Positions 20,909 to 32,100 of a stretch of DNA of 64,000 bases are shown piece by piece. How positions within the stretch are numbered: the stretch's first letter is position 1; each line of letters begins with the position of its first letter. The position numbers and the translations under genes were made by a program. The notes under the pieces are model-generated. The model was not told the DNA's origin and ran no database searches. It worked only from the letters and a program-made list of their open reading frames with translations. Source of the DNA: Mesocentrotus franciscanus (lineage: Eukaryota > Echinodermata > Echinoidea > Camarodonta > Strongylocentrotidae); the NCBI GenBank assembly GCA_037976565.1, contig CP137671.1, forward strand, positions 24,504,197 to 24,568,196, in the 5' to 3' direction.

Positions 20909-22175
20909 TACATGTTGTAAATCTGCTTCATTCTCTGCGCAAAGTACAGTGTCATCAGCATAACGTAAATTATTAATATTTACACCCCAATACTAACACC
21001 TTTCATATCTGAAATTTCCCTGAATACCAATTCTGTGCACAAGTTAAATAGGGATGGAGACATTACGCATCCCTGACGTACTCCTCTTTTGATTTTTGTG
21101 TAACCTGTAATTTCATTGTTAATTTTGATGGCAGCTGTCTGCTCCCAGTAAAGTTTAGATATGAGACGTATGTTCTTACCATCTAGATTAATTTTTGTAA
21201 GCTTTCAATCAATTTTTCGTGGTGAATTTTGTCGAATGCTTTAGAGTAGTCAATAAAGCACATATATATTTCTTTATTTACTGCCATATACCTTTCTGTC
21301 ACCATTCTCATACAGAATATTGCTTCTCTAGTACCACTTTGAGGTCTAAAACCAAACTGTTCCTTACCTACTTCATTGTCAATTTGAATTTTTATTCTGT
21401 TGAGAATGATCTTTAAGAGCAACTTGGTTACATGGCTCATAAGGCTAATTGTCCGGAAATCTTCACATACACTTGCCTTAGGCTTCTTTGGAATTGGCAC
21501 AAATATCGACTTTTCAGATCTTCAGGAATATGACCTGTATTGTATATCATTTGGCAAATACTAGTCAAATGTTCAATCCCAAATTCTTTTAAGGCCACAA
21601 GTTCTTCCCGTGTTATCCCATCTGGGCCTTCAGATTTAGAAGTTCCCAGTGAATGCAGAGCTTGTTTAACTTCTGATTCAAGTATACTTGGACCCTCGTT
21701 GTCAGTGATTGGAAGTTCTGGACCTCTATCATCGTCAAATAGGTCTTGGATATATTCTTCCCATCTTTGTTTAATATCATCCTTTTCAAAGAGGGAAGAT
21801 GTTCCATCCTTGTTCTTGATACATCCGCTTGCTGCCTTGTTTTCTTCTTCTTAAAATGCTTGATTTCTCTGTGCATTTCATTTGTTTGGTTTGTCTTGGA
21901 GAAATGCTCAATTCTAACACATTTTTGAGTTAGCCATTCTTCTTTTGCTCTTTTACATTCATTATCAATTTCCTTATTGATGATTCTGTATGATTTGGAG
22001 TTTCTGACTTGCTTTTGCCTCTCCTGCATCAAGTTCAGAATCTTTTCTGTCATCCATGGTTGTTTTGCTGGTTTCTTTTTAGTTGGTAGTGTCTTATTTC
22101 CATGCTGAATGCTTTTTTTCAAGCATTTCCATTCCACTTCTAGTTTCTCAATGTCATTTACTTCATTATTTGTTT
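20177..22175 (-). mobile_element. RTE-clade LINE, 5'-truncated, unit 1 only
   Basis: Minus-strand pieces: linker before RT (KQPWMTEKILNLMQERQKQ, near 22,025-22,060), RT palm FIDYSKAFDKIHHEKLIESL (21,200-21,265), YADDTVLCAENEADL (20,920-20,962), and the C-terminal RPRGRPRINWEENVKNWSG block (near 20,275-20,330). A one-base frameshift near 20,985 separates palm and YADD. The 3' end is a short TAGA repeat, as in RTE elements, which encodes the last residues (LDR). Unit 2 is contiguous at the site (GTTGCTCTAAGTCG), so the insertion is recent. Confidence 0.85.
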
Positions 22176-22513
22176 TAAGTCGCTCTATAGGGGCGTATGT
22201 TATGGAGAAAGGAAAAGGGATATTTTTCAGAAAGAAAAAAGGACAATCAGAATTTTTATTAGAAAAGAAAAGGGGCACATGTCATAATAAACCTCGAACC
22301 TGAAAAGGGCCACTCACCAGAGATGAAAAAGGTACTTATGAGAAAGGAAAAGGGGCATCTGTCGAAGAAAAGGGGCACCTATCAGATTTTAATAGGGGCA
22401 TTTATCATAGGTGAAAAGGAGTATTTATGAAAAGGGGAAGGGGCTGTTATAAAAAAAGGAAAAGGGCCCTTTTTCAGAAGGCTCCCCCTCGCGAGTGCCG
22501 CCCTGAGCACAAA

Positions 22514-23663
22514 GCTTTAACGTGCATGTCTTTATTTCCCAATCTGTTTTATTTTCTTCTTTTGCTGTGTTTTCCTTTTGATGTCTTTCTTCATTTCCTT
22601 CTCTATCTGTTTGGCAAAATGTTCTCTTTAGTTCACCTTTTCCCGTTTTTTCTCTAGTCTCTTTCTTGACCTTATATTTGCACCCCTCTATCGTTCTCTC
22701 TCTCTCCGTCTCTCTCCCTTTCACGCGTACTTATTGGCACCCCTTTGTAAAAAAAAGTTGGTCTTAGTGGAAACAGACAAATCCGGGGGGGATTATAGAA
22801 ATCGAACAAAGAAGAAAGTCATGAAAATTGACACTCGAGATCGATAACTTTCTCCTTGTCAAGTTTGTCCTGATGTTTATAATGCGTAGGCCAGGGGTTT
22901 CTTTTCTTTTTCTTTGACGGTCCAGAAGTGATTTCTATGAAAGCTGTAAGGTCCGAAATGACACTTGTATACTGAAGATAATGAGGCTTGTTTTTGGTCT
23001 ATATCTGATCCAAGGAGAATTGTTACAGTTTAAAAAACAGAGCCGCCAGTGCTTCCACTCGTTTAAATAGAGTTTCCCGAAAAGAACACCCAATTTCCTG
23101 GAATTTGAAGGAATTTTCTTAAAACTTTCAAAATGCCTCTTGCGTGGATATTTTATTTGGATGAATCGCTATGACGTTTGAATATATATTAATTATTTAG
23201 TGGGCTTATTTTGCTTTCTAATAGATCCGTACATGGCAGAGCTTGAGGGCCTGGCAGAGCCCCAGGATGCTCTTGAGATTATTTGACTTTCAAGAGAAAT
23301 TGTCTTTAGGAGAAAAAAAGAGGTTATTTCTTTCTCTCTTATAGACAATTTTATGAGATGGAATGTTCAATCTGAAGGCTTTATGTGCTCTTTGAAAATA
23401 TCACACAATGGGGGCAGTGCAATTTAATTTTTAAGGGATGGATCAGAGTTTTTATCGATCTTGAAAGTCAAAAAGCCCTTTCATTTCATTTTAGAAATAA
23501 ACGCTAATCCATCCTTTTAAATTGCACTGCCCTATTGTGTGCTCTTTTAAGCCCTCAGATTAGGCACCAATTAAGTAGCAGCACACGCTCTTAATACTGG
23601 ACACAACATTCAATGGGATGATGCCCACATCATTGAGTTTGAAACGCACTTCTGGTCAAGAAT
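22514..23663. other. Unclassified intergenic sequence
   Basis: Shared with unit 2 (51,471-53,029). CT-rich at 22,690-22,720. Two ATTTTTAAGGG..GGGGCAGTGCAATTTAA-type blocks in opposite orientation (about 23,410-23,445 and 23,500-23,535) could form a stem. No gene. Confidence 0.4.
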
Positions 23664-25694
23664 GGTAGAAGAATGCATCTGCATAAAAAGGATAAATCCT
23701 TCACTGAATAGGATTCTTGCTATACATTGTTACCTTTCTTCGCTCCAGTGATCTCGAGGCAGCAGACAGCAAGACGTGTGAATAATAAAAGGTCCACGGG
23801 AGTGGTTGTTAGAAGCTTTAAAAAATCACGCTCTCTCCAATTTTATACAACAAAAGGTTGTCTTGGGAACCATTTCTATCTTTACGGATGGGGTGCAGGG
23901 AGAGCCTTTGCCGGGAGTCTTTAATAATAAAAGGATAAATCCTTCACTGAATAGGGATTCTTGCTATACATTGTTACCTTTCTTCGCTCCAGTCAGAGTC
24001 CAGTGATCTCGAGGCAGCAGACAGCAAGAAATTGTGTAAATAATTTGCCTTTGCCGGGAGTCTTGGGGCGGAGCCCCAGGAAGTTCTTGAATAAAAAAAA
24101 AATAGGAAATTTAAAATAGTCGTTACGAGCGATAGAAATTGTAATTTCCTCCTTGAAAGTCACATAGCCCCTTTCATTTCATTCTAGAAATAACTTCTCT
24201 TTCTCTCTTAAAGACAATTTTATATAACTTCTGTTTTCGTGTTGTTGTACTTTCGTCCGCAGACTTCTTAGGCACATAATATGTCAAGCCAACTCACTCG
24301 CAGTCGGAAATGTAATCTGTAGGCCTAAGTGTAAATTTAAGTTTCATGTTCTTCCTTTTTTTCTTTCTTTCTTTCTCTCCCTCTCTCTCTCTCTCTGTCT
24401 TTCTCCTTTTCCTCTATCCTCTATCTTCTTCTCTTTTACATTATTGTCTCTTTTCTTCTCATTTTGTGTGTGTGTGACATCGCACATAAATGCCAGTTGC
24501 AGATTCCCTGTCTAATTACATGTATTGATCTCGATTTAAGATTTAAAGAAAACTTTTCATTAATTCTATTTCCGTTGGTAGAAGAATGCATCTGCATAAA
24601 AAGGATAAATCCTTCACTGAATAGGGATTCTTGCTATACATTGTTACCTTTCTTCGCTCCAGTGATCTCGAGGCAACAGCCAGCAAGACATGTGAATAAT
24701 AAAAGGTCCACGGTAGTGGTTGTTAGAAGCTTAAACTACAAAAAAAATCACGCTCTCTCCAATTTTATACAACAAAAGGTTGTCTTGGAAACCACTTCTA
24801 TCTTTACGGATGGGGTGCAGGGGGAGAGCCTTTGCCGGGAGTCTTTAATAATAAAAAGGATAAATCCTTCACTGAAATAGGGATTCTTGCTATACATTGT
24901 TACCTTTCTTCGCTCCAGTCAGAGACAGAGTCCAGTGATCTCGAGGCAGCAGACAGCAAGAAATTGTGTAAATAATTTGCCTTTGCCGGGAGTCTTGGGG
25001 CGGAGCCCCAGGAAGTTCTTGAATAAAAAAAATAAATAGGAAATTTAAAATAGTCGTTACGAGCGATAGAAATTGTACTTTCCTCCTTGAAAGTCACATA
25101 GCCCCTTTCATTTTATTCTAGAAATAACTTCTCTTTCTCTCTTAAAGACAATTTTATATAACTTCTGTTTTTGTATTGTTGTACTTTCGTCCGCAGACTT
25201 CTTAGGCACATAACAGGGACTTTTAGATTTACACGACGAGAACGTGGACTGCCACGTGTGCCATTCTTTCAAGGCACTGGCCCGTGCCCGGCAGTGCATT
25301 AAAAGGACGTCACATTACCTTAAAAGGATGTCACCGTGGCAGTCCACGTTCTCGTCGTGTAAAATCTAAAAGTCCCTAATATGTCAAGCCAACTCACTCG
25401 CAGTCGGAAATGTAATCTGTAGGCCTAATTGTAAATTTAAGTTTCATGTTCTTCCTTTTTTTCTTTCTTTCTTTCTCTCCCTCTCTCTCTCTCTGTCTCT
25501 CTCCTTTTCCTCTATCCTCTATCTTCTTCTCTTTTACATTATTGTCTCTTTTCTTCTCATTTTGTGTGTGTGTGACATGCGTTACGCGTTGGTGTGACAT
25601 CGCACATAAATGCCAGTTGCAGATTCCCTGTCTAATTACATGTATTGATCTCGATTTAAGATTAAAAAAAAACTTTCTCATTAATTCTATTTCC
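23664..25694. repeat. ~0.9 kb tandem duplication with nested ~0.25 kb repeats, unit 1
   Basis: The block starting GGTAGAAGAATGCATCTGC recurs at 24,577 (offset 913). Within each block, GGATAAATCCTTCACTGAAT..CTCGAGGCAGC occurs twice (near 23,690, 23,932, 24,603, 24,858). The second block holds a MITE (25,214-25,377). Unit 2 has the same layout from 53,030, so the duplication is older than the units. Confidence 0.8.
25214..25377. mobile_element. MITE, AGGGACTTTTAG family, unit 1 only
   Basis: Long terminal inverted repeats of about 45 bp start AGGGACTTTTAGATTT and include CACGACGAGAACGTGGACTG. Unit 2 and the sister block near 24,270 both read CACATAATATGTC without it, giving two empty sites. 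Target duplication looks like TAA. Related copies: 27,286-27,827 and 55,006-55,143. Confidence 0.8.
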
Positions 25695-25789
25695 ATTTTT
25701 TTCTAATACTTACACTAATCTCCAATTTAAAAAACGTCTACTTCCTCTCAAGACAACATTATATAAAGGATTCATTAATGCAAGGCTAT

Positions 25790-26508
25790 CTCGCGAGTAT
25801 GGTGGCTCCTAAGGGACACGCAAACGCAAAAATTTGACGTATACCTATGCAACAATTTTTTTGTCTTTTACGTCCAAGACGTGAAAATCAAAAAAATTGA
25901 CTCAATGGCCCTGAAGGGACACGCAGACGTGAAAATCGGCTGGAAAATCTGCGTCCAATATTCACGTCTGCGTCTCCCAAAAGGGACACGCAGACGTGAA
26001 TATATTGGACGCAGATTTTATTTTGGCTGGAAAATCTGCGTCCAATATTCACATTTGCGTCTCCCAAAAGGGACACGCAGACGTGAATATTTGACGTGAA
26101 TATTGGACGCAGATTTTCCAGCCAAAATAAAATCTGCGTCAATATATTCACGTCTGCGTGTTTTGGGAGACGCAGACGTGAATATTTGACGCAGATTTTC
26201 CAGCCGATTTTCACGTCTGCGTGTCCCTTCAGGGCCATTGAGTACAGAAAAATGAAAAAATTACCAAACAAAGGTATACGTCAATTTTTTTGATTTTCAC
26301 GTCTTGGACGTAAAAGACAAGAAATTGGTTGCATAGGTATACGTCAATTTTTTGATTTTCACGTCTTGGACGTAAAACGAAAAATTTGTTGCATAGGTAC
26401 ACGTCAATTTTTGATTTTCACGTCTTGGACGTAAAAACGAAAAATTTGTTGCATAGGTATACGTCAAATTTTTGCGTTTGTGTGTCCCTTAGACCACCAT
26501 ACGCGAGT
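25790..26508. mobile_element. Foldback hairpin element rich in ACGCAGACGTGAA repeats, unit 1
   Basis: Outer arms CGCGAGTATGGTGG (25,793) and CCACCATACGCG (26,494) are inverted, followed by paired GGGACACGCAAACGCAAAAA / TTTTTGCGTTTGTGTGTCCC and GTATACCTATGCAAC blocks. The interior holds many direct and inverted copies of CACGCAGACGTGAA and TACGTCCAAGACGTGAAAA. No protein. Only part remains in unit 2 (54,432-54,664). Confidence 0.75.
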
Positions 26509-27285
26509 CATCTCTCAATTTCAATAACTTCTTGCTTTCCTCATCTCTCTGTTTCTCTTGCTTTAATATTTCTCGTTACTTCCTTCCAATTAATCTCCAA
26601 CTTGATTTCTCCACATCTCCATATATTCTATAGTTTATGCACTATATCTATTCTTCAACTACAGGTAGATGCAAATATTACTCAAAATTCATTATATAAA
26701 TCACACTCAGGATACAGCCAATGGACTAGAATTGCTTCAATCTATATTTTACATGTATCATTAATATATGGTTTTAAAATGGCTATGGTGATGAGATGTC
26801 TAGGTAATATGTTGATGTGTTTGTTAAAATGTATTACCATGGTGCACCTTCTTGGTTAAAAAAGATATATTTGTACGTACGTACTGTACATGTATTAACG
26901 TAAGTTCATGCCTTTACATACCACAGTAGAAATCAAATATTTTATATTTGATGCAGAATAATATTAATATTTGAAGATTAGAAACACAAACAGATTCCAT
27001 AACCATTCAAGTGTTTCAAGAAAAAGTTAAGCAAACTTTGTCCTCGATGTAAATTCACACTAGCGTATAGCACTATAGCGAGCTCTCCTATCCAGTCTAG
27101 ACTCTTCGCGAGCGGTTTCATTGGAATTAATCGAGAAATTCCCCTCGATAGCGTGTAAATAAAAAATACGCGGCCAGACTTGAACGCACACGCATTCTAC
27201 ATCCCGCTGAACGCACGCACGGCAGCAAACTGGTCGAGTCTTTGATTTTTATTCTCGTTTATGAGGCGGCTATCAGGCTGATATT
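26509..27285. other. Intergenic, no gene; contains inverted copy of 18,350-18,432
   Basis: 27,103-27,180 (GCGAGCGGTTTCATTGGAAT..) is the reverse complement of the segment near 18,350-18,432, about 75 bases with few differences. Otherwise unclassified. The first ~430 bases are missing in unit 2. Confidence 0.5.
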
Positions 27286-27827
27286 AGGGACTTTTAGATT
27301 TGCACATCGACATAGTGGACTGCAACGTGTGACGTCCTCATAAGGCACTGTGATGTCCTTTTAAGGCACTGCCGGGCACGGCCCAGTGCCTTAAAGGGAT
27401 TGGGTAACTTTGTCTAAGATTCTGAAACAAAATCCTGGATCTAGCTCATGATGCAATGATAATTATAAACCTTTAGGTCAATCAGGAACCCCATGACTTT
27501 TACAAGCCGATCGCCTGTCTGATTGTCGAGATATTTATGATTGGAAATTGAAATCAAATTTTGCGTTTTCCTAACGGTTTTCATAACACAATAGTCTATT
27601 GGAGAAAACGAGTATGGTAAAACCGGTCACTCAAAGATTTTTACTTTTTTGAGGCACTTCATGATCATTTTGAAGCGCAATTTTTTTAAGGCTTCAATAT
27701 TACACCATATCACAGACACTGATAACACGTAGGGCCATGCATCTCAGATTTAACATTGTTAAACGATGCCTTTAACACAATTCACACGCGGCAGTCCACG
27801 CTCTCGTCGAGTAAATCTAAAAGTCCT
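27286..27827. mobile_element. MITE, AGGGACTTTTAG family, with ~0.38 kb nested insertion
   Basis: Same ends as 25,214-25,377. The copy is expanded by a foreign stretch (about 27,399-27,780, starting GGATTGGGTAACTTTG) that the unit 2 copy (55,006-55,143) lacks. Confidence 0.7.
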
Positions 27828-27950
27828 TAATGTCGGAAGGAACGGGTTAATGCATCTATCCCTGATAACGCGAACAGCAGATGTATTCCCAACCGCATTT
27901 AAGAAAGGAATTAATAATGACTACATTTAACATTATTTAGGTCATAGAAA

Positions 27951-28170
27951 GGCGGAATCATCCTCTCGACAATATTTTGCTGAAATGATCACACTTGCTT
28001 TTCAGTGGAGCGGAATGCAAGCAGACTAGAGTTCAAAGTTCAACTTCTCATTCTATCTCCAAATGTGTGCATGAAAGCTAGCTAAAGTTGTACGAGTACG
28101 GCAAAACATCATTCGGTCAATGCCATCCAACAAAACACAAAGTCACAACTAGAAAGCCTGATATCTAACA
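27951..28170 (+). promoter_or_regulatory. Gene 2 promoter / 5' UTR region, conserved with gene 3
   Basis: This stretch aligns closely with 60,690-60,897 before gene 3, sharing for example TGTACGAGTACGGCAAAAC and TTCGGTCAATGCCATCCAAC. No TATA box at a standard spacing is evident. The transcription start cannot be placed. The shared region begins abruptly after non-homologous DNA on the left. Confidence 0.55.
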
Positions 28171-28189
28171 ATGGCTGGAAGCGTAGAAA
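28171..28189 (+). CDS. Gene 2 exon 1 (start codon, MAGSVE)
   Basis: A 19-base coding exon followed by a consensus donor GTAAGT from 28190. It leaves phase 1, exactly what exon 2 needs. The same exon with one residue change, and its flanks, recur at 60,898. It is too short for standard ORF calling. Confidence 0.88.
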
Positions 28190-29071
28190 GTAAGTATACA
28201 TTTTAAATAAACTATTCTTGGTTAAAGTTTGTTTGATTTTTTTTTATCACGAATGTCAATTTGAGGTCAGACAAGTCGAATTATGATTTGGATTTGCTGC
28301 ATATCGCAAAAAGACACCGTGCAAATCATGAAAGTTATCCTGTACCGGCCCCTGAGTAGATTTAGCTAAAATTTGAATAAATGATACAAATCTACAATCG
28401 TAGACTGTATTTATAATAATCCCCACCGTCATTATTTTTATAATCACAATTGTTATTATTATTTTCATTGTTGTTGATGTTGTTATTACCCTTCTTATTA
28501 TTGTCATTGTTGCTGTTGTTGCTATTAGTATTATCATTAGTAGTAGTAGAAGTGTAGTGTAGTATTAGACCTACTATTATTATCATGATTATTATGATTA
28601 TTATTATCATTATTATTACTATGGGCTTGGCCAGGATTTTTTGTAAGGGGAGGGTTAAGACAGTGGCGGATCCAGGATTTTCCAATAGGAGGAGGGGGGC
28701 TGAGACTTGAAAATCGCGTCGACCGATATTTCGCTCAGTGGGGTGGAGGGGGTAGTGAGCAATACAAATTTCTTTTCTTTTTGCCCCGGAAATTGCGCAG
28801 ACCGTTATCTTTGCTCATGGGGGGCGGGGGGTAGTGTTAGCACTTAGTAAAACAAACAAAAAAATCAAAGGGGGAGGGGGGGGCAAAATGGGGGTAGTGT
28901 GCACTAAAATTATTTTGCCAAGGGGGGTGTTTGAACTTCTAAAACATCCCATGTTTTCCAAGAGGGGGAGGGGCTGTTTGAATACCCCAAAACACCCCCT
29001 CGCTTCGCCCTTCATTACTACTACTACTACTACTACTACTACTACAACTACTACTACTACTACTACTACAA

Positions 29072-29103
<32 letters not shown>

Positions 29104-29113
29104 ACTACTACTG

Positions 29114-29155
<42 letters not shown>

Positions 29156-29158
29156 TTC

Positions 29159-29197
<39 letters not shown>

Positions 29198-32100
29198 TTA
29201 CTACTATTACTACTTTCATTAGTAGTAGTAATAGTACCACTACTGTTCTTGACATTATTTACAGTATCATTACCACTATCATGATATACACTATATACTA
29301 TACTAATCCAACCATTATCTAACCATTATTATCTTTATTAATTACTGCGTAAGTCAACATGTTTTCTATATATAGGATGAACTACTACTATTCTGGACAT
29401 TGTTATCAGTATCATTATCACTATCATGACATACACTACTATACTAATCCAACCATTATCTAACCATTATTATATTTATAACTGCATAAGTCAACATGTT
29501 TTCTATATATAGGATGAACGATATTTCGGCTTGTACGCGGCGTGAGATCTGACACGTATCCTTTATCGGGCGTGAATGCTTCACATAAAAGGTTGATGAG
29601 AACGAAATAGCACGTAGTCATCCGATGGCAAAGAGAAATATAAACATGCCATGAGTGAGGTTGGGCCAGGGTCATGCAGTGGTGTATCCGGAAATTCACA
29701 GGGGAAGGAATTTTGGGGATTGGAGGGGGTTTTGGGGTCCTTGCATTCATTCTACACATTTGCCTCAAGGTTCTTTTCTTGGCCCTCTTCTTTTCATATT
29801 ATATATACATTTCTAATATTTTATCTTTCATATTATTTGCTGATGACTCTAACATTTTTCTTTCATGTCATGACTTTTCTTGATTTCTTTTTTGACTTGC
29901 TGATTTTACATTTACATTTGAGATTTTATCTGTATTCTTTCTGGTGTATCATGTTTACTATTCACCATGTAATGATATTTTCATGTATATAGGACTACAT
30001 TTCATACATTTCATACATTTCATACAATGATTTTACATATACAAGAAGAGAAACTATTGGTTGGTAAAAGGGGCCAGATAATAGCACATGTGCTAGTCGA
30101 GCCTAACCCCTTAAACAGCTAAACAAAGTATTTTGGTACAAATCAGATTAGAAAACGTAACAAAACAAAAATAATGAATTTACTATTACAATCGATACTT
30201 TAAAAACAAGAATACTCAACGATGTCTTACAATATACAAACTAATAATGTAAAATATAAATTGTGTACATATGCAGATTATTTAACTTGATATTTCATTC
30301 ATGACTTATTCAACAAATGACTTGTAACAGAATTCCGAAACCTATTTATAGACCTTGTCAATCTGACATCAATAGGTAATCTATTCCAAAATTCACTGCC
30401 CACAAAAGACAATGAAAATTGACCTTGTGTCGTTCTTAGTTTTGGAAGACGTAATTGTCCACCTTCTTTTCGTCTTGTGGAATAGCTATGTTCTATAATG
30501 TCACAGTAATCTTACTATCAAAATATGAGGCAAATTGCCATTGACTAGATCAAACATGAAAGTAGAAATGGATAAATCATGTAAATTATACATATTTAGG
30601 ATTCGCAATCTTTTAAATAATGGATCTGAAGGAGTTCTCCATTCACTAAATGTTATAGCACGAACTGCCATTTTCTGTGAATATAATATACTTCTTAGAC
30701 TAGTCTTGTCTTTATATGTATTTTCATGTTATGCAGGATTGCAGGGCCCCCAAGTATAACAGTATTTTAACTACTGATGGGGCTACCTTGTTGAAATAAA
30801 ACGCAATAAATAAAATAAATAAATAAATAAAAACACTCTCCTAGATACAATTAATTAGGAATTAGTTTTGGTTCACAGTTACATACAATCCAACAAACTA
30901 TCATGGAACATTAAAAAGACAAATTATATGATAATTAGCAACACTATCGATCATCTTCCTGGTCCTATTCAATTAAAATGATATCGAACTAGAATGTGTT
31001 CAAAGCACTAAATTCCTTGGAATTCATGTTGATTGCAAATTGACATGGAAAGTGTATATTCGTTATTTATGTAAATTATGATCAAGAAACATTGGTGTCA
31101 TAAATCAAGTTAAAAATACATTTCATTTACAGGTTTTATTATCTCTGTACAGAACCCTTATTTTGCCTCACCTAACTTATGGGATTTTAGCATGGTGAAA
31201 TTCTTGTAAGACTTTAATTGATCGAATATTAACTTTGCAGAAGCGTGCATTGAGAATAATCCATAATGCCTACTTTCGTTCACACACTAACCCCCGGCAC
31301 TAACCACTTATCTTTACAAGACAACATTCTTAATATTGATAATTTGTATTCTTGGTACCTCGGTATCTTTATGTGCCAACTAATTACAAAATGAGTTACC
31401 TCTCCAGATTTCCTCCATTTTCCCCAGAAATAACGAGATACATTCATACCCCACTAGACAATCGAACCAATTTTTCCCTCCTTGAATGAGAACAGCTTTC
31501 GCACAAAAAACTATTATTTACACCGGTCCAGTATTTTGGAATAACATAGACCCATCTCTTAAACAAATTACCAGCCTTTACACATTTTTTTAAAAGCTGA
31601 AAATTAAATTTTTAAACACATATGCATGAATGTATGTGTCGTCACCGGCCAGCTGCATTGTTGACATTGTTGAGACGTCGGTATGCATGAATCTCAGTTT
31701 GTTTGACTCTCGACTCGATTCCTTTCTCTCTTTCTTTTCGCTGATCTAACCTCATCCATCTAGAACTTTTGCAATCATTCGTTTTCCTTTTCTATCTTTC
31801 TTTCTTTCTTGCCTTCTTCTGTTTTCCCTATTTTAAAAATCTCCTTCCCCAAATTCATAATTTCTTTGTTACATATTTTGTAATTTATTGATTTTTTTAT
31901 GTATACTTTGTTTTCAAGACGTATGTAAAACAGCCCCTGAGGAACTAATACTTCAACAAGCTCTGCTTCTAGTTAGTTCCTCTTTTCTTGTGCCATTACT
32001 ATATTTGTCTTGTCTAATTGTATATATATATATTTTTGAAATATACTTATATTAAATTGCAAATAACATTGCAATTACATTGTATTTTTGTATTATGTTT

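Larger units (their letters stand above)
19732..22505. mobile_element. hAT element, unit 1 copy, interrupted by an RTE LINE
   Basis: Flanked by 8 bp direct repeats AGCACAAA (19,724-19,731 and 22,506-22,513), starts CAGGCGCGGTGG and ends CCGCCCTG. Its right part (GAAAAGGGGCA.. units) is the reverse complement of the minisatellite in the intron 5 hAT, and GAGCGAGCTTTGGGGGAAA matches 6,978-6,996 in reverse. So both belong to one family in opposite orientations. Without the LINE it is about 0.8 kb, as in unit 2 (50,662-51,462). Confidence 0.82.
1..27850. repeat. Tandem segmental duplication, unit 1
   Basis: Aligns with 30,871 to about 60,300 nearly base for base apart from discrete insertions and deletions. 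Position 1 corresponds to 30,871, exon 2 to exon 2 with offset 30,869, and the last exon with offset 28,301. The shrinking offset reflects unit-1-only insertions. The left end is cut by the window. Confidence 0.93.

Noticed and set aside
28815..29322. Long poly-Thr (plus strand) and poly-Val (minus strand) open frames
   Set aside because: Direct product of the ACT microsatellite at 29,013-29,222; no start context, domain or conservation.
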